From NCBI RefSeq assembly GCF_019038435.1, contig NZ_JAGPOX010000009.1:42593-106592 (forward strand): a stretch of DNA of 64,000 bases, in the 5' to 3' direction. Source of the DNA: Nocardia alni (GTDB lineage Bacteria > Actinomycetota > Actinomycetes > Mycobacteriales > Mycobacteriaceae). The notes under the pieces were generated by a model, which was given only the letters and a program-made list of their open reading frames with translations, made no database searches and had not been told where the DNA came from. Positions 1-8,347 of the stretch are shown here, piece by piece (position 1 is the stretch's first letter; every line of letters begins with the position of its first letter). A program made the position numbers and the translations under genes.

Positions 1-1
1 G

Positions 2-112
2 CGCGAACTCATCGGGGACACGACCGTCGGCTGGCGCGAGGGGATCCGCCGGATGGTGACCACGTTCCACCCGGAGCTGATCACGGATCGAGAGTCCGTA
101 CGCGGCAACTGA
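2..112 (+). CDS. C-terminal fragment of a protein entering from the left edge
   Basis: A reading frame open from base 2 ends at a TGA at 110-112 and encodes 36 residues that include GWREGIRRMVTTFHPEL. The start lies outside the window. The tail resembles the C-terminus of NAD-dependent epimerase/dehydratase-like proteins, but this is too short to assign. It converges on the AraC-type gene that ends at 135. Function is not determined. Confidence 0.45.
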   Translation, partial: RELIGDTTVGWREGIRRMVTTFHPELITDRESVRGN

Positions 113-134
113 TTCGGGCGATCGTCCGGCCGGA

Positions 135-1172
135 CTACTTGCGCGGCGCCGATTGCCGGTACGCACGCGGCGACATGCCTCGCCAGCGGGTGAAAGCGTG
201 TGTGAAGTTGGCGGTTTCGGCGTAGCCGAGGCGGCGGGCCACGTCCTCGACCGTGGCCGTCGTGCGGAGCAGTTCGGCGGCCTTGATCTCGCGAACGTTG
301 TTGAGCAGACTGCGGAAGTTGGTGCCCTCGGCGGTCAATCGGCGTCGCAGGGTGCGGACCGTCATATGCAGTTCCGCGGCCACCTGCGTCATCGTCGGCA
401 TCTGCCCTCGGTCGTTCAGCAGGCGCTCGCGGACCGTCGTGGTGAGCGTGCGGCCGGTTTCCCGGAGCTGGCGCAGCGCCTCCTGGCACTGCCGTTCGAG
501 AGCCGCGGCCGTGCCCGCATCCGCATGCGGCATGGGCTGTTTCAGAAATGAGCGGGGAAAGATCAGCATGTTGCGGGGCCGCTCGAAGGCGAGCCGATAC
601 CGGTCGTACGGGGGGATGCGCGCCAGCTGCTCACCGCGGTCGGCGGGGATCTGCATCTCGATGCCCACGACAGGAAGATCCAGATTCAGCATCTCGCGAG
701 CGCCGAGGACGGAGCCGATTTCGCGTTCGACGAAGTACGAGCGCACATCCTCGGGAACTCCTTCACCGTGGACCACCATCATGAACTCGTCATCATTCTC
801 CTCCCAGGTGTAGGGCGCGACGACGGATAGCAGTTCCTGGTAGCGGGTCGCGAGCACGAGAATGTCGCCGACCGTCTGGCTGACCAGCCCGGCCAGGATG
901 ACCACCCCGCCCTTGCCGATGGTGGCCTGCGCAGAGGTCTGCGCGCCCAGTCCGGGCCGGTCCCCGAGCTGGGACAACAGGTTTCGCGCGACCGTGAATT
1001 CCTGATACGGCCAGATCAGCGTATTCTCATCGGCTAGCTCGTCCGAGGTTATTCCGGCGCCATCCAGCATCAACGTTTCGGTCAGGCCGTGTGCCTGTCC
1101 AGCGTTGACCATCATCTGCACACTGGCTGTGCTGTGGGGCAGAACGCCTGGCGGGAGGCGGAACGAATCCAT
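135..1172 (-). CDS. AraC-family transcriptional regulator with arabinose-binding-like N domain
   Basis: A 345-residue protein of the usual OruR/ArgR-like AraC length. The first ~190 residues look like the 'Arabinose_bd' sensor domain common in actinobacteria. The last ~100 residues hold the double helix-turn-helix DNA-binding domain, with MTQVAAELHMTVRTLRRRL as the first helix pair and VEDVARRLGYAETANFTHAF as the second. The start is the ATG at 1172, preceded by an AT-rich stretch (TTGGGACAAAAAG on the coding strand). It stands alone between a convergent partial gene and the 3' end of a TetR gene, so its target cannot be read from context. It could control the adjacent terpene unit or act elsewhere. 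Confidence 0.88.
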   Translation of the reverse strand: MDSFRLPPGVLPHSTASVQMMVNAGQAHGLTETLMLDGAGITSDELADENTLIWPYQEFTVARNLLSQLGDRPGLGAQTSAQATIGKGGVVILAGLVSQTVGDILVLATRYQELLSVVAPYTWEENDDEFMMVVHGEGVPEDVRSYFVEREIGSVLGAREMLNLDLPVVGIEMQIPADRGEQLARIPPYDRYRLAFERPRNMLIFPRSFLKQPMPHADAGTAAALERQCQEALRQLRETGRTLTTTVRERLLNDRGQMPTMTQVAAELHMTVRTLRRRLTAEGTNFRSLLNNVREIKAAELLRTTATVEDVARRLGYAETANFTHAFTRWRGMSPRAYRQSAPRK

Positions 1173-1370
1173 TGTCCGAAATTAGCAACTTTTTGTCCCA
1201 AAGGCACATGGATTCGAGCTTGCGGATATGGGCCACTTGGACTTACGAAAACCGGCCACGTGCCGACCCCGCCCGAGAATGCGCTTCCCCGGGTGCGACA
1301 GTGAAACCCTTTTTGTTGCAGTAAATCTGAACAGCCAATGACTCAACTGCGGTGCGCCGCAGCGGGAACG

Positions 1371-2483
1371 CTAGCGCTGCAACGACGTCGACCGCTGGTT
1401 CGCGTGCTCGGCGACGGCGCGAAACGCTCCCGGGCCCTCGGCCCTGGCGGTGATGCGGTTCGTACCGGTGGCGATGGTGAATTCGGTGTCGTCGGTGACG
1501 CGGTCGAGTCCGCACGCCGCGGCGGTCGCGCCCGCTTCGTCGACGATGATCTGGATATCGGGAATCGCCCGGGCGGGGAAGGCGTGGCGCAGGGATCGGC
1601 TGAAGTCGGCGATCGCCAGCCGGGCCAGAGGGGCGAGTTCGGCGGGATCGTTGGTGACTATCACGAGGGTGAGCCGATGCTCCTGCGGGCTCGCGCGCAG
1701 GATCTCGCGGATGGCGGAGATGCGGTTCATGCCCAGGACGGAGACGATGCCTGAGCCGGTGCGGGCGGGCTTGTTGTGCAGCCGGTCGATCGCCGCGGGC
1801 GGGGACCAGGGCTCGTCGACGGTGGTGACCGATGCGGCGGTCGCTCGCGGCGCGGGCGGCGCGACCGGCTCGCCTTCGAGGTGCGCGACGTGCTCGCACA
1901 GCGCGATGACATGGTCGGGGTCGGTCGCTCCGGGCGCGGCGAACGAGAGCTGGGTCGCGCCGTAGAGGATGGTCAGCACGGCCTCCGCGATGCGCAGCGA
2001 CCGGGTGGGGGAGTGCTGGGGATCGAGTTCGTCCAGGGTCGCGGCGAGCAGGATCGCGTCGAGGGAGATGAGCTGGGCGAAGCAGCGGCGCACGCGCTCA
2101 TCGATCATGATCTCCGGGATGAACTCGAGGCTCAGCGCCGGTGAGAGGAATTTGTTGTCGGAATCGTAATGGTAATCGGTGATCCGCGGCAGGCCCTGAA
2201 CCCAGGTGCGCGCGAACATGCCCAATGCCGCACTGGGGCTGTGCCCGTTGTGCCGGCCGGAAGGAGGGGGCGCCTGTTCGGCCTCGCGCGCGAGGACGGC
2301 GAAGTACAGGGCTCGCTTTCCCGGGAAGTTGGAATACACGGCGCCGCGGGTCAGTTCGGCTCTCTCGGCGATACCGTCGACGGTGGCGGCACGGAATCCG
2401 CGCTGTGCGAATTCCGTTTTCGCCGCGGTGAGTACCCGTTGGCGGGTGATCTCCTGCTGTTCCGCTCTCGTCAATCGAGCCAT
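1371..2483 (-). CDS. TetR/AcrR-family regulator with a long extra C-terminal domain
   Basis: The first ~60 residues are a clear TetR_N domain (RQRVLTAAKTEFAQRG, then ELTRGAVYSNFPGKRALYFAV). The protein is 370 residues, against about 200 for the family. Ligand-binding helices run to ~residue 215. A further ~135 residues include VLGMNRISAIREIL, LTLVIVTNDPAELAPLARLA and IQIIVDEAGATAAACGL. That tail looks alpha/beta and faintly thioredoxin/peroxiredoxin-like, which is inference only. It lies 94 bp downstream of the terpene-cyclase gene on the same strand and may be co-transcribed with it, making it a candidate local repressor. The start is the ATG at 2483. Confidence 0.85.
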   Translation of the reverse strand: MARLTRAEQQEITRQRVLTAAKTEFAQRGFRAATVDGIAERAELTRGAVYSNFPGKRALYFAVLAREAEQAPPPSGRHNGHSPSAALGMFARTWVQGLPRITDYHYDSDNKFLSPALSLEFIPEIMIDERVRRCFAQLISLDAILLAATLDELDPQHSPTRSLRIAEAVLTILYGATQLSFAAPGATDPDHVIALCEHVAHLEGEPVAPPAPRATAASVTTVDEPWSPPAAIDRLHNKPARTGSGIVSVLGMNRISAIREILRASPQEHRLTLVIVTNDPAELAPLARLAIADFSRSLRHAFPARAIPDIQIIVDEAGATAAACGLDRVTDDTEFTIATGTNRITARAEGPGAFRAVAEHANQRSTSLQR

Positions 2484-2577
2484 GGTTTGTCTTTGTTCTC
2501 CTGTCGTTCGGGCAGGTCATCTCATCCTGCCATCCCGTGCTTCCCCGGCCCGCCAGCGCGCCGCTCGAGCGGCCGTG

Positions 2578-3504
2578 TCATGTGTGCATGTGCGAGTGGT
2601 GCGCCAGGGCGGCGACGGCGCTGGCCAGCGTGAGGCAATACCAGTAGGTGTAGAGCATGTAAGTTCTGTGGTCGGCCCGGGGAGTGCGCATCGCGACGAC
2701 GCGATAGGCGATGGTGAACGCGACCGCGGCACACACGCCCCCGAGGGCCACGGCCGGCCAGATGGTGTGCCGGTACAGCAGCGCGTACAGGCCGAACGGG
2801 TAGACGGCGAACGCGACGGCGAAAACATATCGGCAGGCGCGGTCGCCGAATACCGTGACGGCGGTGCGGCGGCCGATCGCGAGGTCGCCCTGGACGTCTC
2901 GCAGGTCCTGGAGGGACACCAGCAGACCGAGCGGGACGGCGATCGCCAGAATCCATGTCCAGGCCGGGGTACTCAGGGGCGTCACTATCTGCCAGGCGGC
3001 CGCGAGCTGGGCGATGGTGCCGGCGACCATGGCGGCGTTCTTGCCCCAGAAGCGGCGCGCACCGCCCAGATGGTTGTGGAATACCCACGCCGCGACCCAC
3101 AGCAGGGTCCACCAGAGCACTCCGAGGGCGGCGCCGGCCGCGAGGAACAAGGCCGTCACGATCGCCAGGCGCCACCACGCTCCCCGCGGCGTCACCAGCC
3201 CGGTGACCAGCGGCCGTTCGGGCTTGTTGAGCCTGTCCTCCTCGATACCGATCAGCTGGTTGGACAGGTTGAAGGTGTAGATGTACAGCCAGAAGTAGAC
3301 CAGGCACTTCACCGCGACGACCAGCAGCGACAGCGCCTGGTGTCCGGTGTGCGCCCACGCGGCGATGGCGAATATGGTCGCGGGGATCACGGTCGCGCTG
3401 AGATCACGCCGGGTGAACGACCAGCAGATCCGCGCCTCGCGCAGCCAATTCACGGGCAGGATCGCGGGGGACCGTCCGGCGAATGTCGCTTCGTGCGTGG
3501 CCAT
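2578..3504 (-). CDS. UbiA-superfamily integral membrane terpene cyclase/prenyltransferase
   Basis: A 308-residue polytopic membrane protein with about eight or nine hydrophobic helices. The first metal-binding motif is N82-x3-G86-x3-D90 (SNQLIGIEEDRLNKPERP) and the second is DLRDVQGD (D203-x3-D207). NxxxGxxxD plus DxxxD, rather than the NDxxDxxxD of quinone or chlorophyll prenyltransferases, is the signature I associate with EriG-like UbiA-type terpene cyclases. The start is the ATG at 3504, two bases after the P450 stop at 3507-3509. The open frame extends upstream inside the P450 gene, but that extension is low quality. Next to a P450 and a prenyl-synthase homologue, the likely role is cyclising an all-trans prenyl diphosphate. 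A meroterpenoid prenyltransferase is the alternative. Confidence 0.85.
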   Translation of the reverse strand: MATHEATFAGRSPAILPVNWLREARICWSFTRRDLSATVIPATIFAIAAWAHTGHQALSLLVVAVKCLVYFWLYIYTFNLSNQLIGIEEDRLNKPERPLVTGLVTPRGAWWRLAIVTALFLAAGAALGVLWWTLLWVAAWVFHNHLGGARRFWGKNAAMVAGTIAQLAAAWQIVTPLSTPAWTWILAIAVPLGLLVSLQDLRDVQGDLAIGRRTAVTVFGDRACRYVFAVAFAVYPFGLYALLYRHTIWPAVALGGVCAAVAFTIAYRVVAMRTPRADHRTYMLYTYWYCLTLASAVAALAHHSHMHT

Positions 3505-3506
3505 GG

Positions 3507-4874
3507 CTATGCCGACGCCGCGGTGCTGGAGTGTGCTCTCGGTGTCAGCGTCATCATCAGATTCTTCGGTGCGGGAAGATGTTCCAGCGACACCGATACC
3601 GGCCGCGTGGACACCGGGGTCAGGTCCCATCGAGCCGTGATGGTCGCCAGCGCCAGGCCCGCCTCCAACAGGCCGAACTGATCGCCGATGCACCGCCGGG
3701 CGCCCGCACCGAACGGGATGTAGGTGGTGATGCCCGCGGTGGTGGAGTGCCAGCGCTCGGGCGCGAATTCGCCGGGGTCGGCGTAGAGGTCCGCGCGGCG
3801 GTGAATGAGGTGCGGGCTCACCGCGACGATGGTCCCCGCGGGGATGGTGACTCCGTCGAGTTGGGTGGTGGCCGAGACGACCCTGGTCAGCAGCCAGCCC
3901 GCCGGATACAGTCGCAGCGCTTCCCGCAGGACCAGGTCCAGGGTGGGCATGTTCGGCAGGTCGCTCGCCGATGCCGTTGCCGCGGTGAGGTGCTGGTCCA
4001 CCTCACTGTTGACCTGACTGCGCGCCTGCGGGTGTTGCGACAGCAGATACAGGGCCCAGGCGAGCGTGCTCGCGCTCGTCTCGGCCCCGGCGAACAGGAA
4101 CGTGAACACCTGGTCGACGAGTTCCTCGTCGTGCAGACCGGCGTCGTCGCCCGCGTCGGTATCGCGGGCCCGCATCAACGCGGACAACAGGTCCGACTGA
4201 TCGTGCGGATCGGTCCGGCGCTGCGCGATCAGGTCGGCGGCCACCGCGCGCAGCCGCTGCCGTGCACCGTAGTAGCGCCGGTTGCCCGGGGTGGGCATCC
4301 GGTTCACGATGGGCGGCATCACCATTCGCCGGAACATCGTCTTGGCGATCACCGCGAAGTCGTCGGCCACCTGATCCACCAGGTGGGCCGGGAACGAGGA
4401 CGAGAACATCGTGCGGACCGCGACCCGGACCGTCAGCTTGGACATCTCCGCGCTCACATCGATGGTCTGCCCGGGCGACCACGATGCCAGGACCTCATCG
4501 ATCGAGGCGGTCATGGCCTGCGCGTATCCGGGCAGGCGATCGGCCGCGAAGGCCGGCTGGCACAGTCGCCGCTGGCGGCGATGCGCGCTGTGCGTGCAGG
4601 TGCCCAGGCCGTTACCGGCGAATTCGCGGGAGCGGTCGTAGAGGGGGCCGCCGCGATCGAAGGTCCTATCGTCCAGCAGCACGCTGCGACTGGTGTCCGG
4701 GTCGCACACCATCACGATGGTCAACGGGCCCAGCCGGATTCGGCTCAGTGCGTTCTTCCCGCCGAGTGAGGAGATGAAGCCGAGCGGGTCGGCGAGCAAC
4801 CGTAATCCGTGGCCGAAGAACGGTAATGCTCCCGGCGCCACGGGGATCCGATCGAGGTCGCCTCGCTCACTCAT
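3507..4874 (-). CDS. Cytochrome P450, probable terpene hydroxylase
   Basis: A 455-residue P450. It shows a proline-rich N-terminus with GALPFFGHGLRLL, the I-helix oxygen-binding motif FAGAETSAST, ExxR as LREALRLYP, and the heme loop FGAGARRCIG with the cysteine ligand. The N-terminus and length resemble PtlI/CYP183-type terpene oxidases (from memory, no search). The start is the ATG at 4874, which overlaps the upstream TGA (ATGA). A longer upstream frame exists but encodes arginine-rich sequence inside the neighbouring gene. It lies between the prenyl-synthase homologue and the UbiA cyclase in one transcription unit, so it most likely oxidises the cyclised terpene. Redox partners are not encoded nearby in this unit. 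Confidence 0.92.
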   Translation of the reverse strand: MSERGDLDRIPVAPGALPFFGHGLRLLADPLGFISSLGGKNALSRIRLGPLTIVMVCDPDTSRSVLLDDRTFDRGGPLYDRSREFAGNGLGTCTHSAHRRQRRLCQPAFAADRLPGYAQAMTASIDEVLASWSPGQTIDVSAEMSKLTVRVAVRTMFSSSFPAHLVDQVADDFAVIAKTMFRRMVMPPIVNRMPTPGNRRYYGARQRLRAVAADLIAQRRTDPHDQSDLLSALMRARDTDAGDDAGLHDEELVDQVFTFLFAGAETSASTLAWALYLLSQHPQARSQVNSEVDQHLTAATASASDLPNMPTLDLVLREALRLYPAGWLLTRVVSATTQLDGVTIPAGTIVAVSPHLIHRRADLYADPGEFAPERWHSTTAGITTYIPFGAGARRCIGDQFGLLEAGLALATITARWDLTPVSTRPVSVSLEHLPAPKNLMMTLTPRAHSSTAASA

Positions 4875-5839
4875 GACGCCCTGCCGGCGATCATCCCCGT
4901 CAGCAAGGCCAGGTCTTCGGTATCGGCGCTGGGCGACAGCGCCGAGAGACATTCCCGGGCCGTCGTCAGGTGGTGGTCGAGTTGACGATTGGCCCAACTG
5001 CGGCCGCCGGCTAGTTCGATCATGCACGCCATCCGATGCAGTGTGGAAGTATCGTTACACTCTCCAGCGTAGAGCTCGCAGAGCTCTCGCGCGACCGGTG
5101 AATCGGCTTGCAGCGCAACGGTGATGGGTGGCGACTCGACCCGATCCGCGATGTCCCCGTACATCGGTCGTCCGGTGACACTGGGGTTGCCCCAGATTCC
5201 GAGCAGGTCCTGGGTCAGCTGGAACCCCAGTCCGATGTGGTGCCCGAAGCCGGCAAGCGTCGCGCGGTCGGCGGCGGTGGCGTGGGCGGCGATGGCTCCC
5301 ATCTCGCAGGCACACGACATCAGCACGGCCGCCGAACGCGCCGCGGACGCGGGCGTGCCGTCCTCGGCGGTCTCGACGGCAGCCTGCTGCGCCGCCCTGT
5401 CCGGGTCGTTCGACAGGGCGGCCAGCACGCGGGCCACGACGGTACTGCTGGGCCGTCCGACCAACTCGTTGACCACCCGGGTCAGAACCATGTCGCGAGC
5501 GTGCGAGTCCGCGGCGTGCTCGGCCGACGGGCCGTCCCCGCCGGCGGCCGGTGGCTGTTCGTGCAGCGCGGAGAAATCGCACAGCAGTCCCACGGCAGCG
5601 GCCTCGGCGCGGCACTCCCCGGTGCTGCTCGAACCGGCCGCCTTGGCGGCCCCGAATACCAGTGCTGCCGGCAACGCCGCGTCGATTCCCGCGGCGCTCC
5701 CCGGCGTCGCGGCGTCATCGAGTCCGATCGAGCGCAGCCGCGCGGCCGGTCGTCTCGGCGTCCCCATCACGCAGCGTGCGTCGGCAAGCACATCGGCTGC
5801 GGTGCGTGCCCGTTCTCGTGATCGAACCGTGGTACTCAT
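4871..5839 (-). CDS. Polyprenyl diphosphate synthase homologue lacking the Asp-rich motifs
   Basis: A 322-residue protein recognisable as an isoprenyl diphosphate synthase by AAAVGLLCDFSALHEQ and GFQLTQDLLGIWGNPSVTG, which align with the two conserved helices of actinobacterial GGPP/FPP synthases. Key residues are changed. The first DDxxD region, expected after ALH, reads HEQPP (93-97). The second begins QD (210-211) instead of DD. The GGKRxRP IPP-binding motif is not visible, and the usual KT after helix F is RS. It therefore probably cannot bind Mg-diphosphate normally. It leads the terpene operon, overlapping the P450 by 4 bp. It may be a non-catalytic partner, an altered synthase or a decaying gene. 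The start is the ATG at 5839. Confidence 0.75.
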   Translation of the reverse strand: MSTTVRSRERARTAADVLADARCVMGTPRRPAARLRSIGLDDAATPGSAAGIDAALPAALVFGAAKAAGSSSTGECRAEAAAVGLLCDFSALHEQPPAAGGDGPSAEHAADSHARDMVLTRVVNELVGRPSSTVVARVLAALSNDPDRAAQQAAVETAEDGTPASAARSAAVLMSCACEMGAIAAHATAADRATLAGFGHHIGLGFQLTQDLLGIWGNPSVTGRPMYGDIADRVESPPITVALQADSPVARELCELYAGECNDTSTLHRMACMIELAGGRSWANRQLDHHLTTARECLSALSPSADTEDLALLTGMIAGRAS

Positions 5840-6398
5840 GACAACTTCCGTGGTCGATGGCGTATCCGAACTCGGATGATATCAACATCTGGATGCCCAT
5901 GGCATCTCGAGTTCGTGCGACGCGGGGAATGGGAAATCGCCGCGGCTGCGTACAGCCGCCGGATCTCCCATGTCGGATCGGCTTGTGTGTCGCCGGTTGT
6001 CTCCACGGCGGTGATAACTCCTGATCGAACGGGCCGCGGCCGCAGCCCCAAGTCTGCGGCGAAGGGGCTGCAACCACAGCTAAGATGATGTTAACATCTG
6101 GATGGTAAAAACATCTACTAGTTTGCGTGGAGAGATCGCGGGCCCGGTCCGCGAGTGCCTCGCTGCGCACGCCCGGGGGGTGATGCGCAGTTCATCGAGT
6201 CCAGTTGATGTCCGGATTGTCGATCTTCGGGCTTTGCCCGACGGGTGCCGCGGATCGGCCGGCCCTGTGCCTACGGCCGCTGCCCGGGCATCGGATCCGG
6301 GCGCGGGGCCGCTGACACGATTTTCCGCATCGAGTGCCGCGAACCGATGGCAATGCGATTCGACCCGACGGGGAGGGGATGTCGAGTTGGTCGAGGCG
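5840..6398. promoter_or_regulatory. Intergenic region with repeated operator-like motif upstream of the terpene operon
   Basis: About 560 bp between the terpene operon start and the 3' end of the hydrazine operon; I see no convincing gene in it. A 21-bp element occurs at 5875-5895 and again at 6084-6104, matching at 19 of 21 positions. Each copy contains GATGAT followed by AACATCTGGATG. The second copy includes the perfect 12-bp palindrome GATGTTAACATC (6087-6098). A third half-related site, GATGGTAAAAACATC, lies at 6101-6115. The first copy sits 36 bp upstream of the 5839 start codon, a plausible operator position. Related sequence GATGATGGCATCATC lies at 14450-14464. Confidence 0.6.
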
Positions 6399-7019
6399 TC
6401 ACAGCGCCGGCGTCCGGGCGGCGATGAGGAGGTCGCCGACGCGGACGTGGTGCGTGCGCGGTGACGATCCGGGACTGGCCGGATATCCGATCACCGTCGC
6501 GAAGGCATGGGCGACGGCGGGGAGTTCGTGCAGCGGCACTTCGAGATTCGGGCCGATCGTCCGACGCCCCGCCGTCGCCGGACTCGGAGAGTGTGGCCGC
6601 TCGCCTGTCAGCGGCCGGTGCTCGACGAGTTCGGCGATGACGTCGCCCGGATACCGCAGACGGGCTCTGCGGCCCGGCAGAATTTTCTCGACCGGCTCGA
6701 GGATCTGCGCGCCCACCTGCGTCGCGATCCCGATCTGGCGGTCCAGCTCGGGGACGATCAACGAGAACCGCGTGCGCTTCTGCATGGTGGTGAAGGGGCG
6801 TTCACTCGCGATGAGCAGCACGCCCCCGACGGCGGCGAGTTCCAGGCCGCCGAAGTCCGGGATCGGCATGCGCAGATCGGCGCGGCATCCCTGCATGGCC
6901 TCGTAATCGGCGATCTGCTCGTCGAGCCGGGCCAGCGGCACCAGCACCCGGGACAGGATTCGGCTGTGCGACAGGGTGGAGGAGTCCGGTACGGTCCGGA
7001 ACCAGCGATCGGGGATCAT
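6399..7019 (-). CDS. VOC/glyoxalase-like protein
   Basis: A 206-residue protein. Its first ~130 residues resemble one vicinal-oxygen-chelate module (GLELAAVGGVLLIASE, then TRFSLIVPELDRQIGIATQVGAQILEPVE, then ARLRYPGDVIAELVEHRP). The pattern of a strand, helix and 'G-x-x-AR-x-RYPDG' sheet ending in E-HRP is typical of VOC dioxygenase/isomerase folds, and the E could be a metal ligand. The start ATG at 7019 overlaps the TGA of the upstream acyltransferase gene. It is the last gene of the eight-gene hydrazine operon. The specific reaction is unknown; a self-resistance or rearrangement role is equally possible. Confidence 0.6.
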   Translation of the reverse strand: MIPDRWFRTVPDSSTLSHSRILSRVLVPLARLDEQIADYEAMQGCRADLRMPIPDFGGLELAAVGGVLLIASERPFTTMQKRTRFSLIVPELDRQIGIATQVGAQILEPVEKILPGRRARLRYPGDVIAELVEHRPLTGERPHSPSPATAGRRTIGPNLEVPLHELPAVAHAFATVIGYPASPGSSPRTHHVRVGDLLIAARTPAL

Positions 7020-8347
7020 GAGACAGTCCATTTCTCGGCCGGTATGCGCAGGCTGTGCAGGACGGATTCGACGGTGTCGGCCAGCCGGCCCGGGGCGCCG
7101 AAATGGCCGGGGATTCCGGTGATCGACAGGGACAGTTCGGTACGGACGCGAATCATGCACAGCGACAGGCGTAGTCGTGCCCGGCCGGGTACCACTCCGG
7201 GGACGCTCATGGTCCGCACGAACACCTTCGACGCGGGCCGATGGTCGATCGCGTCCGGCACCCGGCCCGGCGTCTCGCCGAAGTTCGAGGCGACGGCATC
7301 GGTGAACTGGGCGCCCGGTGTCTTCAGGGCACGAGACAGCGCGTGCGGCAGGTGATGCCAGAGGGCCTGGGGTATCAGCGTGGTGTCTTCCGGGCATACG
7401 CGGGCGAGCCGGTCCTTGGTCAGCGCGCGGACCCGGTGCGGGGCCGGGGCGTTCTCGTCGATTCGCAGCGGCACGACCACCAGCGCGTTCGCCGAGGAAT
7501 CGTCGTCCTCGCCGCGCAGGCTGATCGGAATACCGATCTCCAGTGGCCTGCCGCGCGTTTCCTCGATCGCCGTGCGGCACAGGCGTTCGGCGACACTGAG
7601 GAACAGGCTGTTGGTCGTGCCGCCCACCGCGTCGGCCGCGGCCTCCCACGCCGCGGCCGGCACGGTGACGAAGGCGGTCGAGAAGAACTGCGGCTCTTCA
7701 CCCGCGGACGAATCGCCGGACCGGTCACGTGATTTCGCCATCGAGCGAACCGCGTCGCGGATCGAGGCGCGCAACCGCGCGTCGCGGCCGACCTTGCCCA
7801 GCCAGCGCGCGGTATCCGGGGTCCCGGTGATCAGCTGATCGGCGATGTCGCGCAGGTCGTCGATGCCGCTGGGGTGGTCGGGCAGGGGAGCGTCCGGTCG
7901 CCGTGTGGTCGCGTCGATTGCCCGGAGCAGGCCGATGCCGTCGATGGTGGAGTGCGGGACCGTAAGGCAGACAACCGATCCGGTCTCGGTGGGGCAGTAG
8001 CTCAGCGCCCACAGGCGGCGGCCGTCGAGCGGGGCGGTCACCTGGCGGTCGAGCCACTCCAGAATCTGGTTGTCGCGCAGGGGATCCGCGCCCAGGCAGG
8101 GTTGCTGTTCGTTGCCGGTGGCAGACCACCATCGGCGCGCCCCGGGGAGCACGGGCGATCTCGGCTGCCGGCTGAGCACACCGGCGTCCAGCCTCTTCCA
8201 GAATTCATGCAGACGAGCCGGATCCGGCCGGTGCGGCAGCGCCCAGACGATCTGGATCCGACGTGACGCGCCGACGGAATTCTCTGCCACGGCGAGCATT
8301 TCGTCGGTGGCGTTGAGCCTGGCCGGTCTGCCCGGCGACGTGCTCAC
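7016..8347 (-). CDS. Condensation/WS-DGAT-superfamily acyltransferase
   Basis: A 443-residue protein with the HxxxDG catalytic motif of CoA-dependent acyltransferases and NRPS condensation domains, seen as VPHSTIDGIGLL at about residue 165. The N-terminus (LNATDEMLAVAE) matches the opening strand-helix of wax-ester-synthase/PapA-like enzymes. A second conserved patch, VASNFGETPGRVP, corresponds to the C-terminal lobe. The start is GTG at 8347, overlapping the upstream stop as GTGA. The upstream frame is arginine-rich and is rejected as the start. Within the operon it could acylate the hydrazine nitrogen or a carboxylate-derived intermediate to give a hydrazide. The acyl donor, CoA or carrier protein, is unknown, and no carrier protein is seen in the window. 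Confidence 0.7.
   Translation of the reverse strand: MSTSPGRPARLNATDEMLAVAENSVGASRRIQIVWALPHRPDPARLHEFWKRLDAGVLSRQPRSPVLPGARRWWSATGNEQQPCLGADPLRDNQILEWLDRQVTAPLDGRRLWALSYCPTETGSVVCLTVPHSTIDGIGLLRAIDATTRRPDAPLPDHPSGIDDLRDIADQLITGTPDTARWLGKVGRDARLRASIRDAVRSMAKSRDRSGDSSAGEEPQFFSTAFVTVPAAAWEAAADAVGGTTNSLFLSVAERLCRTAIEETRGRPLEIGIPISLRGEDDDSSANALVVVPLRIDENAPAPHRVRALTKDRLARVCPEDTTLIPQALWHHLPHALSRALKTPGAQFTDAVASNFGETPGRVPDAIDHRPASKVFVRTMSVPGVVPGRARLRLSLCMIRVRTELSLSITGIPGHFGAPGRLADTVESVLHSLRIPAEKWTVS

Noticed and set aside
2206..3681. 491-residue plus-strand open frame
   Set aside because: Antisense to the TetR and UbiA genes, with composition typical of GC-rich shadow frames.
5715..6170. 151-residue minus-strand frame over the terpene promoter
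   Set aside because: Overlaps the prenyl-synthase gene in another frame, mixes operator repeats into coding sequence, and has no recognisable family.
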